DNA from: Plantago elongata
Lineage: Eukaryota > Streptophyta > Magnoliopsida > Lamiales > Plantaginaceae
Reading direction: 5' to 3'
DNA length: 64,000 nucleotides
Assembly (NCBI GenBank): GCA_036897095.1
Contig: JAYMSP010000238.1
Span: 1-64,000 of the forward strand
Numbering within the stretch: position 1 is the stretch's first letter; the number at the start of each line of letters is the position of its first letter. The notes beneath the pieces are model-generated. The model did no database searches and was not told the DNA's origin. It saw only the letters and a program-made list of their open reading frames with translations. The position numbers were made by a program, and so were the translations under genes. Below are positions 51,001 through 64,000 of the stretch, in pieces.

Positions 51001-54000
51001 TATATTTTATAGACCTTTTTCATTTGTACTTATAAAAAACTTAATATGTGTTGAAATAGATGACTTAGTACCTTATAGCATTTGGTGCAGACAGAGAAAC
51101 TTGAATATTATTTATGAGACTTAGTTAAAACTAGAATAGTAAAAAAGTAAATAACATAAGGAAGGAACAACTCCTAGTTACAGAAGGAGTGCACTAAATC
51201 AAAGATAGCCGAAGAAGCAAATTAAGTCTTTTAATACAGAAGAGATAAACAACAAATACGCGGGGAAGCTCAAGAAAGAGTATTCTTCTTTTTTTCTTAC
51301 TTATTGATATAAGTGTAACCTACTTTCTAATAGTAGTGCATGTAATGTTTCCTCTAAGAATTAGTCCTTTTCCTATTGGACACCTCGGGGCGTGGTTCGC
51401 TGGGTCAGATTCATCATTACTTAGTATTAAGTCTAGCATTATATAAGGAAACTTAAGAGAACCTGGTATAAGGTATCTCACAAGCTATAATAAAAGGAGA
51501 AGTTTTTACAAAGCTTATGAATGAATTTAGGTTAGGCAATCAAGAGTAAGCATAGTTATTGATAGTACACTGTATTCCTGTTCTAGGGGAATTTTTATCT
51601 ATTCTTTCTTCTATAACTTTATTTTTTTATCTTACACTGTTAGAATCTATTTCTTATACAAACAACTACAAGGATATTTCCAACAAAGGGGATGAGCGCG
51701 GGTTTCTTCCTTACTACGCTTTTTTTACTCAAATTGCTAAGACATGTTTCTTATATTATATCCTGTACTATACTACTTACTTACCTACTTAGTATTTCTT
51801 CGTATTTATGGAAAAACCAATGGAAGCTCGCACCTATCTCTATCTACCTTACCTGATGAATCATACTAGACGAAGTTGTCTTCTTATTCTTTATTATACC
51901 CTACATCTTTTTATTATGGCTTAAACAAGAGTAAGACAAATCTCTAACCTAAGACATCTACTTGCCACCACATACTTATGTTATATTTTAGTTATAGAAC
52001 TATACTATGATAAAGTCCTTTATTTCTAAAAAAAGCTAACTGAAGTATTGTTTCTCCTAGATTTTTAGTCCACTAGCTATAACTTAGTTTATAAGCATTT
52101 GTAGTTCTTTAGAATCTATATTTTCCAAAGTGCTTTAACTAATGTTTCTTATAATATTGTACTGTATACTACTCAAGGAATCAACTTATATCATGATCTA
52201 TATTCTAACTAGTCCCCATATATTATAAAAAGTAATCAATCCTAGTAATTACTAGATCTAGATCCTAGCATGCTACGAGGCATACATCTTTTTATTTTTA
52301 AACATGAAGAATTATTACCAAGTAGTATTTTTTCATTTCCTTAGAGTATCTTGTCATAGCATTTGGAATATATTTAATATAAATCTTTCCTTAGTAACTT
52401 TTCTATAAAACAAGAGGGGGATTGACCATTTTACTAAGAATTGTATACGACATGTTATTTACAGCAAGAAATTAGAATGTGTTTAGAAACTAAGAAGGGA
52501 ACTGTATATAAGGGTATAGGATATTCTATCTAAATTAGAAAGGAAGAGGATTACAACTACAAGTAAATAATTAAGGTAAATTACGGAGATGCACTACCAA
52601 GGAATAAGCTTAGAAAACACTATGTATGAAAGCTGTAAACTATACATAAACACTACCTTAAGGAACAGAGGAAATACCCTTCTTATATTCTTTATTCTTA
52701 TATTAGGCTCTACTACTAACTAGGTTATATAACAACGTATACTTTTATTTCTATGATATGAATGCTTACTATGCCTCCCTTCTCTACTCTATATTCATGT
52801 TTTATCCAATTATGTATGTTCATATTGACTAAAGTCTTGTAATAATTACCTTTCTCGGGAATACCTACAAGTTATTAGAATATTTAATAAGAATAAAGAA
52901 TACTCCAAAACCCTTTATTTACTCTCAATTCTTAGGATATTTGTGCTCTAGCAATGAACTTATTTTTGTCCTCGATTACAATTAAGATGTACTTGAACAT
53001 AATATAGGGTGGATACTTAATTAACTTAATTAATAAGAAAAATACTTAATAAAGATAAAGACTATAGGTTATAATAAACTATAAAAAAAGTTAACAGAAT
53101 GGCAGCAGAAACTTCTAAAGAGTGTTTTCCTAAGTAGTAACCCCACCCTTGTTACTATACTTAAATTTAGTAAATATGTATATAATAGTTATTCTTTTTA
53201 TAAAAGCAAGACGTCTAAAGAGTTCATTTTGATTCCCAAAACTAACCCTTATACTCTTTTTAAAATTATGAGTGAAATCTTTTTTTGTAGGCACAGAGTA
53301 ACCAAAACATGAAATATACTTTTTAATAAGGATGAAGAGTATACAAATTATCTAAGTCATTGAAGCTATATACTATAAAAAAGTAGGTAGTATATATATA
53401 AATATAGCTTGCTAAAGAGAGAAAAATATGTTATAAGCATTAGAGTGTACATAACATAAAATGTCTTGGAGTATCTAGATGAAAGCATACTAGAATTTCA
53501 GAAGAGAAAGAAATGGAAGTTACCTGAAATAGCTTATATTTTAGTTTTTACTTATGGTTAAGTGCATTGCCATGCTTTGTAGTATCTTGTACTTGTCTTG
53601 AATGACTTATTTAGTTGCGTGGCGATTCTGCTTATTACAAAATAATAAGTCTCTTCTTTTGGGTTGCCTTGTATGTGCTGAGAAATAATAGAACAAAGTA
53701 GTTAAAGGTATAACAAAAGAATTCCCGTAATTTTTCTAAAGAGGTTTTTTATCTATTATCACGAGGATCTCGTTTCTTATTCTTATAATTATTACAAGGA
53801 ATATATGTAGTACATAAATCAATATTTTCTAGCGCAAGGTATTTACTCTAGGGTACTTACTAGGGTATGTATAATAGTAGTTAGTAGTAAAAATCCTGTT
53901 CTTTAATTTAAGATTTTAAGAGTCATTAATTAGTAAGTTTACTCTACCGTGTCCCTTATTTATGCTTAATTATAGTAATTATTACTAATTGTAAAGAGTT

Positions 54001-54299
54001 AAAGGAAGGTACGGATTGTTAGACCCTAATTATATGTAAAAGTTAGTAAATGAAGTTAAGTATCTACATACAGAGAGTCTTTCCTCTATAAATATACTTT
54101 TTGTTAGGTATTGATTGGTATTAAATTTATTTTTATTACTAACTACTAAGAGCATTACACCTTCTACTAATAATTAAGTTGTTAATATATTGATTTCTAC
54201 TTTACGTATAGTATAGGACTGTATAGAATGTTATACTTAGTTTTAGGAAAATACTATACTTATAAAGAAGGTTTAGTACAACACAAAGCAAAAGAAAAG

Positions 54300-54348
54300 T
54301 ACTACATATAATTTTATATAGCTTGCCTTTATAAAATTATATGTAGTA
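54300..54348. repeat. Long hairpin with 19-bp perfect stem
   Basis: The arm 54300-54318 (tactacatataattttata) is perfectly complementary to 54330-54348, with an 11-base loop. It is the third such structure in the window and lies in the second domain, so these hairpins are not limited to one texture. Its loop and stem sequences differ from the other two apart from a shared ATATAATT-like core. Confidence 0.85.
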
Positions 54349-55420
54349 AAAATAAATAAACTTTAAAAATTAAATACAACAGAAATGCTTACTGTGTTGC
54401 CTTGCTCTAAAATCAAACTAAAAAATGAAGATTGTTCTGGTACTCTTCTAGTTTTATTACTAATTCACTATAATAATTTATACTTGGACTGGGTAAACTG
54501 CTTTATGACATAACTTAGAAGGCTCATTCTAGGTTTATAATTGAAACTTGTACTTAGTATATTTAGCTTAGTATAAATGCTTGCTAAAAGTGTAGGATTA
54601 CCTAGTAAGAAGTAAAGCAAGCTGTAACAGCATTACTAAAAGTTATCTCTAAGGCATATTTTATTTATACTATCCTAGTTTACTACTAAAATGTATATTA
54701 ATACTGCTTTAAAAGAGCATAAGGATTCGTAGAGATAGTAAAATAACAATGCCTTCATACTCAAAGTAAAGTTATAGGAAACACATAGAAAGGGAAGTAA
54801 TTCCTTGCTAGGAAGAACTAAAATGGTAAATTGGAAAAAGCCTCCCTTTGTTAGCAGCAAAAAACTAAATAGAGGGTACTCTCTAAGATAAGAACAGAAA
54901 ACTACTTTGGAGTAACTAAAGTGGGACTCTGCCTAAATTAAAAATACTATACATGATGTATGTAATGTCGTATATATAATATGTAAGTACCCCTAATTTA
55001 TATGTTTCTTATAGTAAGGCAACACTTTATTTATAGCTATAATGTATTATATGCAGGGGTTAACTCTTATTTAATTTAGAAAGATGGCTCGTATTGCTTC
55101 TGTTCTGTGCTCCATAGAAAAAGGCTAAAAAAAGTTGTTGTGTCTAATTTAGAGCAGACAAGAACTAAGTTAACGCTTGTTTTTTAGGCATAAAAATACT
55201 ACTAAATATACAGGATTTCTATTTTTTTGTAGGTTAGTAGTGCTAGGATTACCTAGCATACCACTAAGTAATTGCTTATATTACAAGTTTTCTATACGTA
55301 ACTTCATGTCTTTAAGCGGACCTCTAGTAAAAGGTGTGTGAGAATTTAAGAGTTAGTATTAGCGGATCCGGGATATTTTTACATCTACCTAATTAGAGCA
55401 ATCCATTTGTACAGTCCTTC

Positions 55421-55444
55421 CAAATTATATATATATATAATTTG
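55421..55444. other. 24-base perfect palindrome
   Basis: The sequence caaattatatat followed by its complement atatataatttg is perfectly self-complementary with no loop. It is built around an alternating AT run, so it could extrude as a cruciform or simply reflect repeat slippage. Confidence 0.75.
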
Positions 55445-58400
55445 CATATTTCACACAACGCGTAGATATTTTATTTATATAATAAAACTTATTTATATAC
55501 ACGTCATATAGATAAAACATGAGTAAATGAAATGCAAGGCCCAAGGGAGAAAGGGTATTTTAGATAGGACTTAATCAAGGAATTATAATAGATAACTTAG
55601 TTGATTTGTTAATTAATATATGTAAGATCTCTTTACCTGTGTCTGCGTGTCATTTAGTATCAAGATACCTGCACATTTTCCCTGTTATAGTGTCTTTAAC
55701 TTTAGTTTCTAGTTATTAAGTAAATATAGTTAACTTAGAATACCCTAAGTATCTTTTTAGAGTATTTCTAATTTATTGTATACATGCCAACATTTACTTA
55801 AGGTAACAGCCGACCTGGGTATTTTTGGTGTGCTACTATTAAGTACTAATGTGTGCTAACATTCTTTATAGTGTTAAGTTTTATTCAATAATTGCTCTAA
55901 TAGAAAATCTTGTCCTAACCTATTTTATGTGGTTTCTCTATACTATACTTCAATCAATTTCATTCCTAAATACTTGCAATTCTAAGGTTATTTTACTCGC
56001 ATATTGTATGCTCTTACTTAGACAGAACTTTATTATAAAGGTACATAGCATATAAAAAGTCTCGTTTTACTAGGAAACCCTATCTCTAATACATATGAAT
56101 AGTAAGATTAAATGAAGATTTGATGAATAAGATGGAAAAATCTAAAGGTGAATGCATATACACCTGTTTCTTGGGGTTTATCATGCAATACCTTATTTAT
56201 TTTAGTAGGTCATACTATATTAAGTTTTATTAAAGAAGCACGTAGACTATTATATTCTTTGTGTAAAATACAAACAATAATATACTTTCTAGGGATTGTA
56301 TACTTAAGTCTCTCTATGATGTGTACTCCCTATTGCATGACTTCAGATTTACTTTTTATAATTTATAGTTATACTAAAAGACTTAAATCATGTCTCGTCT
56401 AGTAGTACGTAGTCACAAAAATATACATGGTTATAACTATATCCTTAGTAATGCAGGATAAAAGTATAAGTAAGAAAAGTTCCTACTCTGTAGGCAGCTA
56501 AGGTATGTTACTTGTTATATTACACATTTCTGGTCTGGTAATACTCTAATATGTGACATTTAGGTCGTATTAGATTTAGTACTATATAAGGATCTCTTAT
56601 CTTAAAAAGTACTTAAGGGAAAATATAAGAAGAGTTGTTAGAGTTTTTTAAAGTATCGTGTATATATATTCTCTCTTTTACCTTTTACTCCTACAGATTT
56701 ATAATGGATAATAATCCTCCCTTTTCGTTATACCTTATACAATAATTCTACACGGAGTGCTCCTGATGCCTAACCCAATGTCTAAGCTAATCTCTTATAT
56801 TAAGTACACCCCACTATTTTTATTTACCTTATTTATGTAGTTTCGTGCATGTCTTTTTAAAGATTACCTTTTTACTACAGTACGTATTTTTCTATTAAAT
56901 ATATAGAAAATTTGATGAAAAGAACCTTACTATACTAGGAGTTTACTAGATTTATAATATAAATAGTTTCCAATTCTTTATATTAGAAGTTTTTCCTTAG
57001 CTCTTTACATACATTATCTTTTTATTAGAGTTTACACAATAAAATTATAAAAGCATCTAGGAAGTACTTTTTTTACTTTTTATTAAAATACTATGTGATG
57101 TTGTGTGGATATACTTACATGTAATTGTCTTTACTTCATAAAATTAAATACATTTATAAGAAATTATAACCAAGCATACTTAATTGATAATGCTAATCCA
57201 AAGGAAACAACCTCAAACTTCTAACAAAATAAAGAGTATAGTACTAGAGAACTAGGGAAATCTAAAAAAATAAGGTATATTAAAAAAACTTTGCACTATG
57301 ACAACTTATAGGATACCTAAGGAAGTCACATAGTTAACGAAAAAATAACACCGGTAGAGTAACTTAAGTATCTAACATATAAAGAGGAGACCCATGACTC
57401 AGTCAGGTACATTATTTTAAATAAAACCTATACAACAAAATAGGAATAGTAGTATGTACACTATAAAAAGCAACCAAATATTATTATAACATCTGTAACA
57501 CCAGTAAAATTAGATTAGAATTGAACATAACAAAACTACAAGCTTAGAGTGTACTAGTAACTTGAATTTTAATGTAACTAAAAAAAAGCATTCTTGTTGA
57601 TGTAGAAAAGAAATATAATTATAACATGCGTATATTTTTGGAGTACCCCCTCTATTTTCTATTTAATTAATTTAATTCATTAAGAGAGGTTAGCTTATAA
57701 TTTCTAAAAAATCTACATAAGATTAAGATAAGGCAAACTTCTAATAGAAGTGAGACTTCTAATCTAAAACTTTGCTTTTCTAGGGCAAAAAGAGAATTTC
57801 GAAACTTATGCCTTGAATCTTCCCTATTAGAACATAGAATTTACAACACCAAGTCTAACAACTTCTAGTAATTTAATTTCTAATAACTCTTACGTTGAAA
57901 TAGTATAAGTATGGATCAACACTTTTAGAATAACAAAGTAATTTCTCTAAGCTAAGGTAAGCAAATAAAAAAGTTGTTTAACTAAAAATTATGTCAATTC
58001 TTAGTATTTTCTGAATATCCTTTTCTTGACGCTCCTTCCTTTTTATTCTCTTATATAATTACTAATGTTTCTACCTAGCAAGCGACTACCTATATATAAA
58101 TATAATCCTACTTTATTTACTTGTAGTATTCACCAATGCCTTGTTTTTATCTAGATAGAATTTACCTCTTTAAATCTTTTAAAAGGATGTTACTTTTCAA
58201 TCTAATATATACAACATGGACTCACAAGGTGATATTATAAAAAACTAATAAAATAATGGGCTGGTAAAGAGAACTAAAGAAAAAAGAGTCCTATTCCCAA
58301 GAAGGGTATAAGTTTTACCCATAATAAATAAAGCATAAAGGAGTAGAATTTTATTTGTATAGTTCTGAAATGTTCTAATAAATATGACTAAAATAATTTG

Positions 58401-60229
58401 TAGTAAGGATTTCTTAGCTTCTATCTAACCTTAAGTATGTTACTCTCATGCTAATATTATAATAATATATTTATTTTTTTTGTTCACAAGGAATTGCCTC
58501 GTATACTTACTAATTAAATTACTCAAACTATACCATAGTTAGTACTATAACATGTCTAGCCTACGTCGGGTTTACTTGATTGACTGCTGACTCATATTTA
58601 TTAATAAACATCGTGCATAAGTAAATTGACTCGTGAGACTATACACTATGATTCGTTGATTGAATATAGATCGAATACAAAAAAAGCTACGTTTACTTAG
58701 AATTCAAAGATCTATCTTATCTATAATATATATCACAATCACAAAAAAGGGTAGAAAGTTCTAATAAAGTTATTATGTACTGATTCCGCTGTTATGTTAT
58801 TTTATTCCCCTCAAGTTCTTATTTATTGATCCTTTGGTATAAGAAGAAAGGGTAAGAGATATCCCGTCACGATGAAAAAAGGTGTATTCATACTGACATC
58901 TCAATTATAACACGTTTCTGGAGTGATTCTAATAATGCTGGACAGAAGGCAGATACTCTCCGCGTAAACTCAAGGATACGCTTAGGTCAAGTACTAATTT
59001 ATATAGTGAATTCTTTTCTCATGGCTTAAAAATAAGAAAAAAGAGAGGTTATTGCCAACAATTACTTGCTTCAAAAAAACATCAAGTCTCTAGACATGTA
59101 ACAAGTAAGTATAGATATAATTCGGATCTGTATTTCTCTTATAGTACGTGTTAACTAAGTGCCTGCGTCTAAAAAGGGGACTATCCATATTGTCTCCACT
59201 TTGTTTTTCTTCTCCAGCAGTCCAAAGAGTAAGTATTTAAGAATCCTATGTCTTTCAATTATAAATTCCTTTTTTTGAAAAGAATATCATTTAGTTCTTT
59301 CGTGATAAGGCCCGTCCACACAATAAATAAAGTATACATGCGAAATTTCTAAGGGATTCCAGTGTAAGTTTTTATATTCAATATTGTAATTTGTATGCTA
59401 TTCAAATGAGGTAAAAATAGAACTAAAGGATGTCTGACCTACCTTGCCTTCGTTCTTTGCTAGGGCAACTCTTTTCTCTTCTATTTAATTACAATTTAGT
59501 TTATTCCTATATTCTTACAATTACTTGTTTTTGAAAATAAATCCTACTTGTTCTGCTCTAAGTCCTATGCAACGTGTATTCTAATGCTAGATCTAGAAAT
59601 CAAAAGCTTCTCTATCTAAGATAAGAGGTATGAAACATGTCTACTGTCAGAAAATGTAAAAAGTATGCAGGCTCTATTATATTTCTCTACCTTGTACACT
59701 ATTGACGCATATTAACGTAGTAATTCTACTAAAATAAAAGTTCGCGAGTCTTTTGCTAAGGAAGCAAGAGGATATAGGATACAAAAAGTATAAGATTTAG
59801 ATGGATAAGGGTTTAGAAAAGGAAACTATTTTATTTTACAACCAAATAGAAATAGATAGGTCTTTGTTTTAAATTTAGTATAGTGTACGTACGTAATTCC
59901 TGTAGAATGTAAAACATAGAATATAGATCGTAATTTTCTAAAATTAAGAGAAGTATTTGACATGTCCTTATCCTTATTAGATAAAAAAATATATACACAG
60001 TATTAAGTCTACAGAGTTCTTTATATACTAATTTCTATAGCCAATCTAAAAAAAAGTGTTAGTTCCTTTACTATTTGACTTCTTCTATGTTATATGTTGG
60101 GCAGATCTCTCCTTATCTATCTGCTACTCCTAAGTCTACTAGTGCTTTTATTTCCTTTATTTGGTGACTAGTTGAGTTGTTCTAAACCAAAAGGGGTAGC
60201 CGAGGTAGTGTTATTAGGCTAGTTTATGC

Positions 60230-60663
60230 GTGCGTATTGAAGGTTTCACAGTAGAAGTTAGCAATTCTTTTAAGAAACTTGACTCAGTAATTGAAACAAA
60301 ATCAATAAGTGTAGATTTTTATATAATATTTATCTCTTTTACATTCTTTTTTATTCTATATTTTTTGACCTCTTCAGTGCCTATACTATTTCTAATCTAT
60401 TCGATGCGAAGACGAACAACCCTTCGCTAGAAAGAGATTTTATTTAGTAGGAAATTAAGAATAAATCTGTGTTCATTAGTATGTTTTCGCTGTACGTGCA
60501 GTGTGTATCAAAATACAAAAGGCCTTCTGACTCTTCTCTACTAATCTACCGTATGTATCACTTTTGGAGATTTATTGTCTCTTTCTTTAACTTGTTTGTT
60601 GGTCCTATGCTATTCCTTAAATTATATTTTTATTCATATATTTCTGTTGCTTTTTCACACTGA
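60230..60663 (+). other. Two successive short open frames, doubtful genes
   Basis: Two frames follow each other on the plus strand: 60230-60430 (66 codons, GTG start) and 60469-60663 (64 codons, GTG start, with an ATG four codons in). Each predicts one or two hydrophobic helices; the first ends in a basic MRRRTTLR tail. They are not similar to known mitochondrial proteins. Non-ATG starts, short length and AT-rich codons make chance the most likely explanation, so I do not call them CDS. Confidence 0.25.
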
Positions 60664-63400
60664 TTCCATAATTTTTCGCAATAAAGTAACATCTAATTAC
60701 AAATATACAAACAAGTATTGAGAAAGAAAAAGTCATATACAAAGCCCAAACAGGAGACCTTTGCGAGATCATAAATAAACAAACGAAAAATGCAAGTTTT
60801 TTCGATAACTGACAACTTTATGGGCAAAACGGATATAAAGAAATTAATTGGATTCATATCATGCACAAAAATCTAGCAATAATATTTTACCTACCACCTT
60901 TTTCCTTAGCGGTTATTTCTTGTTTTGTCTTCGCCAAGTCTTTTTCTTACTTCGACAGTTGTTTTATATAGATAAAAGTCTCCACGACTGATTCCATTAA
61001 ATTAAAAACCTCATATTTCTTTCTAAGCCCTAATAATTATTGTTATATACTTAATATTATTTCTATTATCTAGTTGTTTTTCTCACTTATACAGCGACAA
61101 GTACTCCTCGGTTCTTATCTTACAGAAGAAAGCCTTTATGACTCTCCGAAAGTGTGAAGATTTTGGGTGATCCTAACAATGAGTTATTAATGAAATAATT
61201 GGTAGGGAGTTCAGCAGAAATGGAATGCTTATAAACGCGAAAGATAAGAAAAAAGTGCCATCTATAGATCTATAGTAAGTTAGAAAGGTAGGAAAAACAA
61301 AGAAGAGACATGCCTACAAATTACGAACATTATAACATTTATAAGCACTGAACAATAAAGGAAAAGAAAGTTCTCAAAAAGCATAACGCATTCTAAATTA
61401 TTTGCCTATATTTACTAAGAGAGGAATACATCTGTTGCTGTGAAGAATTCTTAATTAAGAATATATTTTTTCGTGCCCTTTCGTTCGTTATTAAAAATCG
61501 TAGTAAAGCATTTCAAGAGGAGTATAGGTAAAGATATGAATAGATATTACTCAAATAAGTCGGCATTAGTATTTCTTGGATTAGAAAAATCTTAATCACG
61601 TTCGTAGTAGAAGATAAATAAACGCGTGGGTGGCTACATAGAATAGAAGATGGACATTTGTGCCTAAATATGACATGTGCAACAATAAATAAAATAGTGC
61701 GGGTCATTTTGTTATTACAGATTATGATTTAGCTCACCTTTGAGAGACAGGTTTGGTTCCTTGCTAATAGAAGAGCTCGGCTAATAGATAAACCCTTACG
61801 CGGGAAACATCCAGTTAAATATCGGGTTAATAAAATAAAGTACTACTAATCGTGCTTAAAGCTAAGAACTATAAAAAATTAAGGAATATCTTTTAATATT
61901 TAGTTTAGAAGGGAAGAGAAAGACTACTACACTACTATGTATGGAATAGAAATAAATCACGAGCACGAGAAGGTCTATTAAGACCTACTTAGTAAAAAAA
62001 ACATATTTGATGCACAACTAAGAAAGAGTTCTAAATCGTTTACCCCTTTCACAAAAAACTAAAAAGGCATACAAAGATATAAGGAGTAAGTAGTTACTAG
62101 ATATCCATATTTCTTATTCTATTCTGTTAGGTTTAGAGGTGCCTTTTCTCTATACACATATTTATTTAAAATATAGATTACGCCTTCTTCCAATATATGA
62201 TTTGATCTATTCGACTAAGTCCACTAAGAAGTACAAATGTTTCGATTATGCCTACCAAATAATTAGTAATGTAAATAGTTCGAAGGAAAAAGAGGTCTAG
62301 TATAAGTATAGCACAAAAATTCTATTCTAAAGAGGAGATCTAATCACAGCAAGAGCAGTTATATCGTGTAATAAAGTTTCCTATTAGATTCGGTGGAGTG
62401 TTGTGGTTAGGATGAACAAAACTTTTCTAGCAGTAAGTAGTTGGATCCTATCCTTAATTGCGCATTTCAATTTATACATTACTCTTTATTTTAGAACATT
62501 AAAAAAAGAAAAAGAAGGAAACCCACTTTTCACTATACCAGGTTCTAACACTTCTTCCTAAAAATCTAGAGAACCAATATTATCTGCCTGTGTAAAATAC
62601 TTTATCTCTTGATTATTCTATTCTGTGCTTCGACCCTTGTTTTTTTTTAGCTTACTGCTCTATTCGAGAAAAGAAAAGAGACGTGAAAGACTTCGTATAC
62701 TTTGTAAACTAGGTAGCCTCTACTTATGGAAATGGCAATAATAAGGGCTTCCTAACTCTTAATAATGAAATATTGGTTGGTACAACGCGTAGTATAAAAG
62801 TATAAATAGAATACAATAAAAACCTATATAATAGATATATAACTCCTCGATGAAATCTTGGTGCAACACTTCGAAATCCTCAGTTATATCTAAGTTAAAT
62901 TAGATCACATACAGATCGCAGAAAAAAGAAAGAAAAGTGTCCAAATATGCCATGTATATAGAAGAGGTAGTAGTTATAAGAAGATTAAATAAATATTATA
63001 GGCAGAGTTATCTTAGAAAATAGAAAAGTTTCTAATCCAAAAGAAAAAAGATGCCCTTGGTGACACAATTTATTACCTCTCCACAGATGATTGAATATAT
63101 TCCTAAAAAGTTCGCACCCACCGCTCTTTTTTCTATAAGAATAAGGTAAGCAATGTACCACAGTTGTCTTGTACGATATAAGGAAGATACCTATGAGTCC
63201 TTTTTCGTAGCACGATTGGCTACCCTTTGCCTTTCTCTCTCCATGCCATGCTTTCGACCGGGTGATGATGCCACGTACTCTATGTATACTCTACCATATG
63301 TTGGTCTATATCTTTCACTATATTTATAAACTTGTTAAATAAAAGTAAGTTTTCATTTATTAGTAAGAAGAGTTCTTGAGCAAAAAAAGAGAGCGTGATT

Positions 63401-64000
63401 TTATGAGTACACACTTAATAGCTTAGTGAAGTTATTAGTCATAGAGTAAAAGGGTCATCACTCTCCCAAGTCACACACTATATGTCCCCGCATAAGTCTA
63501 ACACATTTTTATCTTATTATATATAGCACTCTCCTCTGTAAAGCCATGTATTGGGTATTTTCTCTTTGTTAACTTAAGTAAGATCTAATTTAAGTACACT
63601 TAGTAAAAGAGAAGAAGGTGTAACTCTCTTAGACATATTAATTATTTAGTTTATAGGATTGAATAATACTTAATTATATTATGTAAAATATGAAATATGT
63701 CTAGGACTAAATATTTATTAATAGCTATATTATATAACAAGAAATCTCTTAAAATGGAAAGATAGGAATCCCCTCTGACCTTAATAGTGTTTAATCTTTT
63801 GCTACAGTTGTAAGAATAGTGACCCTTAATAAGAAATAGAGTTATTAGTCTATAAATTTTATAGGGGATAGAGTAAGAGCTTTACTTTTATAGAAGAGAA
63901 TTCTATAAAGTACTTACTAGAATAAAGAGAGCCTATCCCTATACTATAAATTAAATACCTAATAAATAGATCAGAAAGAGGCTGCCTGCCTTATTCTATT
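63401..64000. other. Return to the first AT-rich texture
   Basis: The last 600 bases again show dense TAA/TAG, CTTAAG-like words and short CCCCTCT and GGGGA patches like those at 1-1490 and 4.8-34 kb. No gene is visible. Confidence 0.5.

Larger units (their letters stand above)
36001..63400. other. Second non-coding domain
   Basis: About 27 kb with no recognisable gene. Short open frames are more frequent than in the 4.8-34 kb region (for example plus 37749-37943, 51559-51792, 55849-56055, 56148-56402, 60230-60430, 60469-60663; minus 54675-54860 and 61513-61707). Most start at GTG or TTG, and their products are merely hydrophobic and tyrosine-rich, as chance translations of AT-rich DNA are. 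No ribosomal, tRNA or intron signature was found. Listed hairpins, palindromes and GC clusters are the only structured elements I could support. Confidence 0.6.

Noticed and set aside
51559-51792. 77-codon hydrophobic open frame
   Set aside because: It needs a TTG start, resembles nothing known and is within the length expected by chance in AT-rich DNA.
55849-56402. Two neighbouring open frames of 68 and 84 codons
   Set aside because: They are in different frames, the second starts at GTG, and their hydrophobic, tyrosine- and leucine-rich make-up is typical of translated AT-rich non-coding DNA.
1-64000. CRISPR array, integrated virus or retroelement
   Set aside because: No regularly spaced direct repeats, reverse transcriptase, integrase or capsid-like frame was seen on either strand.

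Overview
The window looks like part of a streptophyte mitochondrial genome, from a green plant or more probably a charophyte-type green alga. This rests on three adjacent, intact, intron-free genes on the minus strand, cox2, atp8 (orfB/ymf19) and cox3, in a small GC-richer island at about 1.5-4.8 kb. Their proteins follow land-plant versions closely: the atp8 MPQLD start, the plant-type cox2 CuA loop, and a cox3 starting ML-ESQRH and ending YWWGGV. Positions that many vascular plants must repair by C-to-U RNA editing (cox2 W123; cox3 W252 and L254) are already encoded in the DNA, so this lineage probably edits little here. The exact organism cannot be read from the sequence. A large mitochondrial insert in a nuclear genome is less likely, because all three frames are intact.

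Layout: 1-1490 is AT-rich and gene-free. 1491-2173 is a GC-richer flank with short unassigned open stretches. 2174-4392 holds cox3, atp8 and cox2, transcribed right to left, with spacers of 132 and 95 bases measured from the conserved starts. 4393-4800 is the upstream flank of cox2. From 4.8 to 34 kb lies about 29 kb of very AT-rich DNA full of TAA, TAG, CTAG and CTTAAG words, almost without open frames. From about 34.1 to 63.4 kb is a second non-coding stretch of different texture with more chance-like short frames. The last 600 bases return to the first texture.

No complete tRNA, rRNA, intron, CRISPR array, transposase or reverse transcriptase was recognised. The non-coding DNA is not featureless. 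It carries a pair of 30-base inverted repeats 17.6 kb apart (5261-5290 and 22880-22909), three long hairpins with perfect 19-20-bp stems (9755-9826, 28410-28464, 54300-54348), a 24-base perfect palindrome (55421-55444), short dispersed direct repeats near 16-18 kb, a probable 5' half of a tRNA gene (near 30.34 kb), and a few isolated GC clusters.

Functionally, the three genes supply membrane subunits of oxidative phosphorylation: two core subunits of cytochrome c oxidase and one subunit of the ATP synthase Fo sector. Their order and tight spacing suggest one transcript. Three genes in 64 kb implies a very large, expanded mitochondrial genome if this density is typical.
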